From Blautia hominis (GTDB lineage: Bacteria; Bacillota; Clostridia; Lachnospirales; Lachnospiraceae), in the NCBI GenBank assembly GCA_002270465.1, contig NQOF01000003.1, positions 682,001-746,000 on the forward strand: a stretch of DNA of 64,000 nt. The letters run 5' to 3'. The position numbers were made by a program, and so were the translations under genes. Under the pieces are notes generated by a model. It saw only the letters and a list, made by a program, of their open reading frames with translations. It ran no database searches and was not told the origin of the DNA. Positions 19,536 through 27,981 of the stretch are shown here, in pieces (the first letter of the stretch is position 1; every line of letters begins with the position of its first letter).

Positions 19536-19616
19536 AGGTCTTGGATAGTTGATAAACCACTCACTATCTCCCCCCTCAAGTTGAAAAAGCCCGGTACGCG
19601 AGTATCGGGTTTTTTC
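19536..19616 (+). ncRNA. Candidate C-rich small RNA upstream of arcC
   Basis: TATAAT (19530-19535) without a clear -35 precedes about 75 nt ending in its own terminator. The region holds a hairpin GATAGT...ACTATC, then an unpaired CCCCCC run that could pair with ribosome-binding sites, then the stem CCCGGTAC/GTATCGGG and a T-run. It lies between the exporter terminator and the arcC leader, so it is not explained by either gene. No expression evidence; could be only a leader of arcC. Confidence 0.35.
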
Positions 19617-19617
19617 T
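19583..19617 (+). terminator. Terminator or attenuator upstream of arcC
   Basis: CCCGGTAC (19590-19597) pairs with GTATCGGG (19602-19609) around GCGA, followed by six T. Located 110 bp before the arcC start. Confidence 0.7.
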
Positions 19618-19726
19618 TTTTCCACGGTTGCTTTTTTTCAGCGCCCTGTTATAATAATAATCATCGTAACTCTTCATTATCTTCGCAGTTACTAAATTAT
19701 TATACCGTTGAAAAGGGGTACTTTAT

Positions 19727-20656
19727 ATGACAAAAAAGAGAGTAGTAGTGGCATTGGGACACAGAGCATTAGGTACCACATTGCCTGAACAGAAAAATGC
19801 AACAAAAAGAACAGCAAAAATAATCGCCGACCTGGTGGAAGCAGGTGCCGATGTGATCATCACACACAGCAACGCGCCCCAAGTAGGGATGATCCATACA
19901 GCAATGAACGAATTTGGAAAAGTGCATCCGGACTACACTGCAGTCCCCATGTCTGTATGTGCAGCAATGAGCCAGGGCTACATCGGTTACGATGTGCAGA
20001 ACGCCATCCGGGCTGAACTTTTAAGACGCGGCATTTACAAACCGGTGAGCACAATCCTCACACAGGTCACAGTCGACCCATACGATGACGCTTTCCACGA
20101 GCCGGTCAAAGTGATCGGAAGGACTCTGACCGAGGAGGAAGCAGAGGCCGAGGAGAAAAAAGGAAACTACGTGACAAAGACAGAAAACGGTTACCGCAGG
20201 ATCGTAGCTGCACCAAAGCCACAGGACATTGTGGAGATTGACGCCATCCGTGCCTTGGCCGATGCAGGCCAGATCGTCATTGCCTGCGGCGGCGGCGGAA
20301 TCCCTGTCCTGGAGCAGGGGGAGGAGCTTCACGGAGCCAGCGCGGTAATCGAAAAAGACCTCATAAGCGGAAAACTGGCAGAGATGCTGGATGCAGACGA
20401 ACTCCTCATCCTCACCAGCGTAGAAAAAGTATCCATAAACTACAAATCCGACACAGAGCAATACCTGGACCACATAACCCCGGCCCAGGCCAGACAATAC
20501 ATGGAAGAGGACCAGTTCGAACCCTCCACCATGCGCCCCAAAATAGAAGCCTCCGTAAGCTTCATAGAAAAGAAAAAAGGCCGCAAAGCCATCATTACCT
20601 CCATTGACAAAGCCAAAGCCGCCTACCTGGGCAAAACAGGCACCATCATAGAATAG
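19727..20656 (+). CDS. arcC: Carbamate kinase
   Basis: Transfers phosphate between carbamoyl phosphate and ADP, giving ATP, ammonia and CO2; normally the last step of arginine deiminase or agmatine/purine fermentation. 309 residues, the family length. The sequence shows N-terminal VVVALGHRALG, the IACGGGGIPV loop and the DADELLILTSVEKV segment of amino-acid kinases. Note GHRA replaces the more usual GGNA. No arcA or arcB is adjacent; carAB is 7 kb away. Codon use drifts within the gene: the last ~350 bp become markedly A/C-rich and G-poor (20401-20460 has 19 C and 7 G), continuing into the intergenic palindrome region. Confidence 0.95.
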   Translation: MTKKRVVVALGHRALGTTLPEQKNATKRTAKIIADLVEAGADVIITHSNAPQVGMIHTAMNEFGKVHPDYTAVPMSVCAAMSQGYIGYDVQNAIRAELLRRGIYKPVSTILTQVTVDPYDDAFHEPVKVIGRTLTEEEAEAEEKKGNYVTKTENGYRRIVAAPKPQDIVEIDAIRALADAGQIVIACGGGGIPVLEQGEELHGASAVIEKDLISGKLAEMLDADELLILTSVEKVSINYKSDTEQYLDHITPAQARQYMEEDQFEPSTMRPKIEASVSFIEKKKGRKAIITSIDKAKAAYLGKTGTIIE

Positions 20657-20756
20657 ACACAACATCTGCCCGATGTCCTGCTGATACGGATAACCCATGC
20701 AGCAGCCTGTGACAAGAATCAGGTACTTTGCCCCTTGTCACAGCATACCCTAATAC

Positions 20757-20838
20757 AAAAGAACTAAAGCCCCAACATTCCCGAACCGCCCCATCTCCAA
20801 CTTGCGGCTGTCCCGAGAATCCCAGCTTTAGTTCTTTT
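20757..20838. repeat. Inverted repeat AAAAGAACTAAAGC / GCTTTAGTTCTTTT
   Basis: The 14 bp sequence at 20757-20770 is the exact reverse complement of 20825-20838, and of the same site in the later repeat copies. It could form alternative hairpins and may end arcC transcripts. Confidence 0.7.
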
Positions 20839-20984
20839 CTTTTCCAACCGCCGGAAGTACGCCTGCATGCTGTCATCTACGGGAATCCCAGCTTTAGTTC
20901 TTTTCTTTTCCAACCGCCGGAAGTACGCCTGCATGCTGTCATCTACGAGAATCCCAGCTTTAGTTCTTTTCTTTTCCAACTGCC
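20815..20984. repeat. 66 bp tandem repeat, about 2.6 copies
   Basis: Copies at 20815-20880, 20881-20946 and 20947-20984 (partial). The two full copies differ at only one base near the start (GAGAAT or GGGAAT). Each contains CCCAGCTTTAGTTC and GCCTGCATGCTGTC. Confidence 0.92.
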
Positions 20985-21019
20985 CAAAATGCAGACTATT
21001 CTTCCGCCAGAGAAAACCA

Positions 21020-21205
21020 GGTATGAGGGGTGGGGCGTGTATCTTTGTGGCAGCGAGGTTAAGTGGAAGGTTCTGTGAGATCCACCAATTACGGAGACTT
21101 AGGCGTGAGCCCCACTGGGCGAACGTCTTAGCCGCAGTTATTGGTTAGCTCACAGGTTCTGGAACGTCGAGCGGCCACAAAGATACACGCCCTGCCCCTC
21201 ATACC
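21020..21205 (+). ncRNA. Structured palindromic element A (shared core with element B)
   Basis: 32-nt arms (21020-21051 with 21174-21205) pair along their full length if transcribed from the + strand. The only two non-Watson-Crick positions are G-U and U-G on that strand, but would be C-A and A-C on the other. The core has four boxes shared with element B: GCGAGGTTAAG (21053), GATCCACC (21079), GGTTAGCT (21143) and TCGAGC (21167). An inner stem ACCAATTAC/GTTATTGGT (21084-21092 with 21137-21145) has one mismatch. Family unknown to me. It could be an RNA, a mobile DNA hairpin, or both. Confidence 0.6.
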
Positions 21206-21263
21206 GTTCCTCCCGCCAACACCCTCCCCCACCCCCCTAATCCCCTCTTTTCCCACAAAACCC

Positions 21264-21293
21264 TTGCCACCCTCCCAACCCCTATGTTATTCT
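21264..21293 (+). promoter_or_regulatory. Possible promoter of the murE operon
   Basis: TTGCCA (21264-21269) and TATTCT (21288-21293) with an 18 bp spacer, in a very C-rich tract. The only promoter-like pair seen before murE. Confidence 0.35.
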
Positions 21294-21469
21294 ATATTCC
21301 AAAGGGCACCCCGGAATCCCCGGGAAACCCAACCGGTCCCGGCGGCAGCAAAACCCCGCTTCCGGATTTCATGAAAGGGGCAGATACCTGTTGTAGCTGC
21401 TTTTATGCATGATAAGCGCAGGAAATGCGCAGATCTGATCGAACAATTATGAAAGGGGACAGATTGAGA

Positions 21470-22933
21470 ATGAGACTGACGGAACTTTTAAAAAACCTTG
21501 AATATAAATGTGAACAGGGCAGCCTGGACACAGACGTGAGGAGTGTAGTCTTTGATTCCCGGAAAGCGGAAAAGGACTCTCTTTTTATTTGCATCAAAGG
21601 CGCTGTATCTGACGGCCACAAATACGCACAGGAGGTTGTAGAAAAAGGTACCTCCGTCCTGGTAGTACAGGATGATGTGACAGTCCCGGAACAGGTGACT
21701 GTGATCAAAGTACCGGACAGCCGGTACGCCATGGCCTGCATCTCCGCAGCATGGTTTGGCCATCCGGCAGAGAAGATGAAAGTGATCGGTATCACAGGCA
21801 CAAAAGGAAAGACCACTACCACCTACCTTGTAAAATCCATCCTGGAAAATGCGGGGCACAAAGTGGGATTAATCGGAACCATTGAGGCCATCATCGGCGA
21901 TAAAGTCATACCGGCAGCCAACACAACTCCGGAATCCTACATCGTGCAGCAATACTTTGCCCAGATGGTGGAGGCCGGATGTGACAGCGTGGTCATGGAG
22001 GTTTCCTCCCAGGGTCTGATGCTCCACAGAACGGCAGGTTTTCTTTTTGATCTGGGCATTTTTACCAATATTGAGCCGGACCATATCGGTCCTAATGAAC
22101 ACAAAGATTTCGATGACTATATCCATTGTAAAGGAATGTTGTTCAAACAGTGCAGGGTGGGTATCGTGAACGCGGATGATGAGCATTTGGAAAACGTGCT
22201 GGAGGGTCATACCTGTGAACTGGAAACCTTTGGATTCAGTGAAAAGGCGGACCTGCGTGCGAAAGATCTGCATCTCGTCACAGGAAAAGGAACCCTGGGA
22301 ATCGCCTATCAGGCGGAAGGTCTTATGGATTTTCCGGTGGAGATCGACCTTCCCGGCAAATTCAGTGTTTATAATTCCCTTACCGCGATTGCCATCTGCC
22401 GCCATTTTGGAGTCAGTGTAGAGAATATCCAAAAGGCACTGAAAGCTGCCAAGGTAAAAGGCAGGATCGAGATGGTAAAAGTCTCCGATGCGTTTACCCT
22501 TATGATTGATTACGCCCACAATGCCATGAGTCTGGAGAGCCTTTTGACCACCCTGCGGGAGTACCGGCCCACACGTCTTGTATGTCTGTTTGGATGCGGG
22601 GGGAACCGCTCCAAGCTCCGCCGTTATGAGATGGGGGAGGTATCGGGACGTCTGGCTGATCTGACCATCATAACCTCAGATAACCCAAGGAATGAAGAAC
22701 CACAGGCGATCATAGATGATATTAAGATCGGGATCGGCAGGACAGAGGGTGAGTACGTGGAGATCGCAGACAGAAAAGAGGCCATTGCCTATGCCATTCA
22801 TCACGGACAGCCGGGGGACATTATCGTGCTTGCCGGCAAAGGACACGAGGATTACCAGGAAATCAAAGGAAAGAAATATCCCATGGATGAGAGGGATTTG
22901 ATCAGGGAGATCCTGGCTGAGCAGCCCTTATAG
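21470..22933 (+). CDS. murE: UDP-MurNAc-tripeptide synthetase (meso-DAP adding)
   Basis: Adds the third amino acid to UDP-MurNAc-L-Ala-D-Glu in cytoplasmic peptidoglycan precursor synthesis. 487 residues from ATG 21470 (MRLTELLKNL), the usual family start; GGGG lies 11 bases upstream. An in-frame ATG at 21425 would add 15 atypical residues. The ATP loop GTKGKTTTTY is near residue 110. DNPRNEEP near residue 405 is the signature for meso-diaminopimelate specificity (lysine enzymes have DNPA). In many Firmicutes murE sits inside the division cluster; here it leads the priA run, 15 kb from mraY. Confidence 0.95.
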   Translation: MRLTELLKNLEYKCEQGSLDTDVRSVVFDSRKAEKDSLFICIKGAVSDGHKYAQEVVEKGTSVLVVQDDVTVPEQVTVIKVPDSRYAMACISAAWFGHPAEKMKVIGITGTKGKTTTTYLVKSILENAGHKVGLIGTIEAIIGDKVIPAANTTPESYIVQQYFAQMVEAGCDSVVMEVSSQGLMLHRTAGFLFDLGIFTNIEPDHIGPNEHKDFDDYIHCKGMLFKQCRVGIVNADDEHLENVLEGHTCELETFGFSEKADLRAKDLHLVTGKGTLGIAYQAEGLMDFPVEIDLPGKFSVYNSLTAIAICRHFGVSVENIQKALKAAKVKGRIEMVKVSDAFTLMIDYAHNAMSLESLLTTLREYRPTRLVCLFGCGGNRSKLRRYEMGEVSGRLADLTIITSDNPRNEEPQAIIDDIKIGIGRTEGEYVEIADRKEAIAYAIHHGQPGDIIVLAGKGHEDYQEIKGKKYPMDERDLIREILAEQPL

Positions 22934-22959
22934 GGCCGGCCGGAATACGGAGTGGATAA

Positions 22960-25185
22960 ATGAGCAGATTATATGCAGATATTATAGTGGATATCTCCCA
23001 GGAAAAGCTGGATCGGACGTTCCAGTATGAGATTCCAGAGCATCTGCAGGACCACATTCAGATAGGAACAAAAGTGAGAGTCCCTTTTGGAAACGGCAGC
23101 AGGGAGATTACAGGCTACGTGATTGATATTACGGGACAGCCAAAGGTGGAGGCTGCCAGGATGAAACAGATCCTTGGGCCTGAAAGCCAGGGCATTCCCA
23201 TAGAATCCCGGCTGATCTCCCTGGCAGCATGGATCGCAAAAAACTATGGTTCCACCATGAACCAGGCCCTGAAAACAGTGCTTCCGGTAAAAGAAAAAAA
23301 GAAAAAACAGGAGAAAAGATTCCTTGTTTTAAAAGCCTCCAAAGAAAATGCGCAGCAGTTTCTCGAGGCGTGCGAGCAGAAACACTTTAAGGCCAAAGCC
23401 CGTCTTATGAGAGGCATTCTGGAACAGAGTCCCATGCCCTATGAGCAGGCGGTCAATGTGTGGAAAGCAGCCCCGTCTGTGATCCACGGCCTGGAAGAAA
23501 AGGGAATGATCCTTGTGGAGAGTGAACGGGTGTGGAGAAATCCTGTGCATACAGGACAGCGGGAGCGTATAAAAAAAGAGCTGAATACCTGCCAGCAGGA
23601 AGCTGTAAAAAAAATCCTGGAAGAATGGAACAAAGACACCCCCCGGCCCACACTGCTCTACGGCGTCACAGGCAGCGGTAAGACAGAAGTTTACATGGAA
23701 CTGATCGAGACAGTCCTTGCAAAAGGCAGACAGGTCATTGTCCTCATACCGGAGATTGCCCTTACCTATCAGACTGTGGAGCGCTTCAGTCAGAGGTTCG
23801 GCCAGGGTGTCTCCTTCATGCATTCCCGTCTTTCTGCAGGAGAGCGTTTTGACCAGTTTGAGCTGACCAGAAAAGGTGAGATCTCCATTGTTGTGGGACC
23901 CCGCTCGGCCTTATTTACCCCTTTTCCCAACCTGGGACTGATCGTTATTGACGAGGAACATGAGTCTTCCTATAAAAGTGAGAAAACCCCCTGTTATCAC
24001 GCCAGGGAGGTGGCGGTCAGGAGGGGACAGGTGGAGAATGCCCGCATTGTCATGGGTTCGGCCACACCGTCCCTGGAAAGCTATGAAAAGGGGATGAACG
24101 GTTCCTATCAGCTTTTGACTCTGGAGCGCAGATATGAGAACCGAGCGCTTCCCAAAGTGTACACCGTGGATTTGAAAGAGGAGCTGAAGGCAGGAAACCG
24201 TTCTATCTTCAGCACGCTTCTTCAGGAAAAGATCAAAGACAGGCTTGAGAAAAGGGAACAGGTTATTTTGTTTTTAAACCGCAGGGGATATACTGGCTTT
24301 GTAAGCTGCCGTTCCTGCGGGCATGTGATGAAATGTCCCCACTGCGATGTCTCGCTGACCTCCCACAGAAACGGAAAGTTAATCTGTCACTACTGCGGAT
24401 ATACCATCCCGGATGTGCAGAAGTGTCCCTCCTGCGGTTCTCCCTTTATCGGAGGATTCAAAGCGGGAACCCAGCAGATTGAGGAGATGGTGTACCGTCT
24501 GTTTCCACAGGCCAGGGTGTTAAGGATGGATGCGGACACTACAAGAAAGAAGGATGACCATGAGAAAATCCTGGCCGCTTTTGCAAGGAAAGAGGCGGAT
24601 GTGCTGGTGGGTACCCAGATGATCATAAAAGGCCACGATTTTCCGGATGTGACACTGGTTGGAGTCCTGGCAGCTGACCTTTCCCTGAACGGGGAGGATT
24701 TCCGGGCAGGGGAGAGAACCTTCCAGATATTGACCCAGGCTGTAGGCCGTGCGGGAAGAGGAAAAAAGCCTGGGGAGGCGGTCATACAGACCTACCAGCC
24801 GGAACATTACAGCATCAGGGCATCCGCAGAGCAGGATTATCCCGGATTTTACAAGGAGGAGATCGCCTACCGGATGCTTATGGGATACCCTCCCGCAAGA
24901 GCTATGGCAGCTGTGCGGGGAGCCTGCGCGGATGAAAATCTTTTGTATCAGGGGCTCTCTTATTGTAAAAAATATATAGAGAAGATATATCCGGGAGAAG
25001 ATCTGATCCTCATCGGGCCCGCGCCTGAGAGTGTGGCAAAGGTCCAGGATATGTATAAAATGGTGATTTATATGAGACATCAAAACCGCAGGACCCTGGT
25101 GCAGATCAAAGACTGTCTGGAGCGGTATATTGCGGTAAATAAAGGATTTGATAAAATGTTTATCCAGTTTGATTTTAATATATAA
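22960..25185 (+). CDS. priA: Primosomal protein N' (replication restart helicase)
   Basis: 3'-to-5' helicase that recognises stalled forks and reloads the replisome. 741 residues. Order seen: N-terminal DNA-binding region, Walker A GVTGSGKTEV (about residue 236), DEEH box in VIDEEHESSYK (about 330), then a zinc-binding cluster of paired CxxC motifs (CRSCG, CPHCD, CHYCG, CPSCG; about 448-492) and helicase motifs V and VI with QAVGRAGRG. Starts 26 bp after murE with GGAG; ends 18 bp before def. Confidence 0.96.
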   Translation: MSRLYADIIVDISQEKLDRTFQYEIPEHLQDHIQIGTKVRVPFGNGSREITGYVIDITGQPKVEAARMKQILGPESQGIPIESRLISLAAWIAKNYGSTMNQALKTVLPVKEKKKKQEKRFLVLKASKENAQQFLEACEQKHFKAKARLMRGILEQSPMPYEQAVNVWKAAPSVIHGLEEKGMILVESERVWRNPVHTGQRERIKKELNTCQQEAVKKILEEWNKDTPRPTLLYGVTGSGKTEVYMELIETVLAKGRQVIVLIPEIALTYQTVERFSQRFGQGVSFMHSRLSAGERFDQFELTRKGEISIVVGPRSALFTPFPNLGLIVIDEEHESSYKSEKTPCYHAREVAVRRGQVENARIVMGSATPSLESYEKGMNGSYQLLTLERRYENRALPKVYTVDLKEELKAGNRSIFSTLLQEKIKDRLEKREQVILFLNRRGYTGFVSCRSCGHVMKCPHCDVSLTSHRNGKLICHYCGYTIPDVQKCPSCGSPFIGGFKAGTQQIEEMVYRLFPQARVLRMDADTTRKKDDHEKILAAFARKEADVLVGTQMIIKGHDFPDVTLVGVLAADLSLNGEDFRAGERTFQILTQAVGRAGRGKKPGEAVIQTYQPEHYSIRASAEQDYPGFYKEEIAYRMLMGYPPARAMAAVRGACADENLLYQGLSYCKKYIEKIYPGEDLILIGPAPESVAKVQDMYKMVIYMRHQNRRTLVQIKDCLERYIAVNKGFDKMFIQFDFNI

Positions 25186-25203
25186 AAAGGAGAAAAAAGA
25201 AAT

Positions 25204-25683
25204 ATGGCACTGAGAAATATCAGAACACAAGGCGACAGTATCTTAACAAAAAAATGCAGAAAAGTGGAGGCTATGACACCGAAACTGAGAGAACTCATAG
25301 AGGATATGTTTGAGACCATGTATGATGCTTACGGGGTGGGTCTGGCGGCTCCCCAGGTCGGCGTGTTGAAACAGATCGTGGTGATCGACACCACAGGGGA
25401 GGACCCTCATGTGCTGATCAATCCTGAGATCCTTGAGACATCCGGTTCCCAGACCGGAGATGAGGGCTGTCTGAGCCTTCCGGGAATGTCAGGTACTGTG
25501 ACACGTCCGAATTATGTGAAGGTAAAGGCCCTTAATGAGAATATGGAAGAATATGAGCTGGAGGGAACCGAGCTGCTGGCAAGGGCGATCTGCCACGAGA
25601 CAGATCATCTCCAGGGAAAAATGTATACGGAACTGGTGGAAGGTGAGCTTCGCCGGAACAATTACGAGGAGGACGAAGAATGA
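25204..25683 (+). CDS. def: Peptide deformylase
   Basis: Fe2+/metal hydrolase that removes the formyl group from nascent protein N-termini. 159 residues. The three family motifs are intact: GVGLAAPQVG, EGCLSLPG (metal Cys) and CHETDHLQG (HExxH metal site). Strong AAGGAG upstream. Its last four bases overlap the start of fmt, pairing formyl removal and formyl addition in one operon. Confidence 0.97.
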   Translation: MALRNIRTQGDSILTKKCRKVEAMTPKLRELIEDMFETMYDAYGVGLAAPQVGVLKQIVVIDTTGEDPHVLINPEILETSGSQTGDEGCLSLPGMSGTVTRPNYVKVKALNENMEEYELEGTELLARAICHETDHLQGKMYTELVEGELRRNNYEEDEE

Positions 25684-26615
25684 GAGTAGTCTTTATGGGA
25701 ACCCCGGATTTTGCCGTGGGTACGCTTGAATCCTTGATTGAGGCCGGTCATCAGGTGGCAGCTGTGGTGACACAGCCGGATAAACCAAAAGGCAGGGGAA
25801 AAAGTCTGACCATGACACCTGTGAAGGAGGCAGCGCTTGCACACCGGATTCCGGTGTATCAGCCGAAAAAAGTGCGGGAACCGGAATTTGTGGATAATCT
25901 CCGTGCCATTGCACCGGATGTGATCGTGGTGGCGGCTTTTGGGCAGATCATCTCAAAAGAGATCCTGGAGATGCCCAGGTATGGATGCATCAACGTCCAT
26001 GCGTCTCTGCTCCCTGCCTATAGGGGGGCAGCACCGATCCAATGGGCTGTCATCAACGGCGACAGAGAAACAGGCGTCACGATCATGCGCATGAACGAAG
26101 GCCTGGACACAGGGGATATGATAGAGAAAGTGGTTGTTAAGCTGGATGAAAAAGAGACCGGCGGAAGCCTGTTTGACAAACTGAGCAAGGCAGGAGCTAA
26201 GCTTTGTGTAAAGGCTCTGGAAAAGCTGGAAAACGGTACGGCTGTGTTTGAAAAACAGCCGGAAAGCAGCACCACAGCCTATGCATCCATGATTGACAAA
26301 AAAATGGGTAAAATTAACTGGGGGCGCTCCGCAAAAGAGATTGAGCAGCTTATCCGGGGATTGGATCCATGGCCCAGCGCATACACGTCCATAAATGGTA
26401 AGAACCTGAAGCTGTGGGTGGCAGATGTGGTCTGTGGGGACGGTGACGGTGTTCCGGGAGAGATCCTGGAGGCCGGAAAAGAAGGGATCCTGGTAAAAAC
26501 AGGGAAGGATCTTCTGTTAATACGGGAACTGCAGCTGGAAGGAAAGAAAAGAATAGACACCGCAGCCTTTCTGCGGGGATATACAGTAGATAAAGGATGG
26601 ATCCTTGGGGAGTAA
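25680..26615 (+). CDS. fmt: Methionyl-tRNA formyltransferase
   Basis: Transfers the formyl group from 10-formyl-THF to initiator Met-tRNA. 311 residues. Motifs: GTPDFAVGTL at the N-terminus, the catalytic NVHASLLPAYRGAAPIQWA with Asn and His, and a GDTGDM-like EGLDTGDMI segment. The C-terminal OB-fold domain is complete. ATGA overlap with def. Confidence 0.97.
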   Translation: MRVVFMGTPDFAVGTLESLIEAGHQVAAVVTQPDKPKGRGKSLTMTPVKEAALAHRIPVYQPKKVREPEFVDNLRAIAPDVIVVAAFGQIISKEILEMPRYGCINVHASLLPAYRGAAPIQWAVINGDRETGVTIMRMNEGLDTGDMIEKVVVKLDEKETGGSLFDKLSKAGAKLCVKALEKLENGTAVFEKQPESSTTAYASMIDKKMGKINWGRSAKEIEQLIRGLDPWPSAYTSINGKNLKLWVADVVCGDGDGVPGEILEAGKEGILVKTGKDLLLIRELQLEGKKRIDTAAFLRGYTVDKGWILGE

Positions 26616-26627
26616 AGAGGAAAACAA

Positions 26628-27980
26628 ATGACAGGCAGAGTGAATATAAGGGAGTTAATATTAGGAATACTATTGGAAATAAACAAAGAGGGGCAGTACA
26701 GCCACATTGCCATCCGCGGTACGCTGGACAAATACCAATATCTGGAGAAAACAGAGCGGGCATTCATCACCAGAGTTTGCGAAGGGACCCAGGAGAACCG
26801 GATACGGATTGACTATATTATCAATTACTTCTCAAAAGTGAAGGTGGAGAAGATGAAGCCGTTGATTCGGGAGCTGCTGCGCAGCAGTGTCTACCAGCTT
26901 ATCTATATGGATAATGTGCCGGACAGCGCAGTCTGCAATGAGGCAGTTAAGCTTGCCAGAAAAAAAGGATTTTACAATCTGACAGGATTTGTGAACGGAG
27001 TTCTGAGAGGGATCGCAAGGGATCATAAAAAGATTCCCTTTCCCGGCAAAGAGCATAAAGTGGAGTACCTTTCCGTCACATATTCCATGCCTGTATGGCT
27101 GGTGGTCCGTTTTATGGACCAATTCGGGTTTGAAAATACAGAAAAAATGCTTCAGGCATTCATAGAAGAGCGCCCTGTGACAGTCCGTATCAAAGAGTAT
27201 CTCACAGACAGAGAGCAGGTGATACAGAGCCTGATAAAAGAGGGCGTGAAGGTGGAAAAGGCACCATATGTGGACAATGCCTATTATCTTAGCGGTTATG
27301 ATTATCTGCCTGCACTCACTGCATTCCGCATGGGAAATATGCAGGTACAGGATGTAAGTTCCATGCTTGCGGGGGAAGCGGCTGCGCCCGGGAAAGGCAG
27401 CTATGTCATTGACCTGTGTGCAGCGCCGGGAGGAAAGACCATCTGTGTGGCAGACAAAATGCAGGGAACCGGACTGGTGGATTCCAGGGATGTAAGCGAG
27501 AAGAAAACAGATCTGATCCGTGAAAATGTAGAACGCATGGGCATGGGAAATATCAGCGTCACAGTCCGTGACGCCACAGAATTTGACCATGAATCTGTGG
27601 AAAAAGCAGACCTTGTCCTGGCGGATGTACCCTGTTCCGGCCTGGGCGTCATGGGGAAAAAGACAGATATCAAGTATAAGATCACACCGGGTAAACAGGA
27701 AGAACTGGTGGAGCTTCAGCGGAAGATCCTGGAGCAGGCAGCTTGTTATGTAAAACCCGGGGGCGTGCTCTTATACAGTACCTGCACGGTGTGCAGGGAG
27801 GAGAATCTGGAAAACGTGCTCTGGTTTACAAGGGAATACCCATACAAATTGGAGAGTATTGACGATCTTCTCTGTGAGGAACTGAGAAGCGATACTACAA
27901 AACAAGGATATTTACAGCTTCTGCCGGGGGTCCACAAGTGCGACGGATTTTTCCTGGCAAGGCTTAGAAGGATAGAGTAA
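26628..27980 (+). CDS. rsmB: 16S rRNA m5C967 methyltransferase
   Basis: SAM-dependent RNA methyltransferase. 450 residues: an N-terminal NusB-like helical domain (about 1-140), then a Rossmann methyltransferase. DLCAAPGGKT is the SAM motif. The two catalytic Cys are in DVPCSGLG and in the STCTVCREENE segment. 12 bp after fmt and 1 bp before rlmN. Confidence 0.95.
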   Translation: MTGRVNIRELILGILLEINKEGQYSHIAIRGTLDKYQYLEKTERAFITRVCEGTQENRIRIDYIINYFSKVKVEKMKPLIRELLRSSVYQLIYMDNVPDSAVCNEAVKLARKKGFYNLTGFVNGVLRGIARDHKKIPFPGKEHKVEYLSVTYSMPVWLVVRFMDQFGFENTEKMLQAFIEERPVTVRIKEYLTDREQVIQSLIKEGVKVEKAPYVDNAYYLSGYDYLPALTAFRMGNMQVQDVSSMLAGEAAAPGKGSYVIDLCAAPGGKTICVADKMQGTGLVDSRDVSEKKTDLIRENVERMGMGNISVTVRDATEFDHESVEKADLVLADVPCSGLGVMGKKTDIKYKITPGKQEELVELQRKILEQAACYVKPGGVLLYSTCTVCREENLENVLWFTREYPYKLESIDDLLCEELRSDTTKQGYLQLLPGVHKCDGFFLARLRRIE

Positions 27981-27981
27981 A

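Larger units (their letters stand above)
20657..21469. other. Intergenic island arcC-murE: repeats and structured element
   Basis: About 810 bp without a supported gene. It holds an inverted-repeat partner (20757-20770), two and a half 66 bp tandem repeats, a 186 bp palindromic element and a very C-rich tract (21211-21270 has 35 C and 2 G). Open frames here, on both strands, come from the repeat unit being 66 bp (22 codons) and from the skewed composition. Confidence 0.7.

Noticed and set aside
20764-20979. Small minus-strand gene encoding a 22-residue repeat (EKKRTKAG...)
   Set aside because: The frame is open only because the DNA repeat is 66 bp long. There is no ribosome site, and other frames across the repeats are open too.
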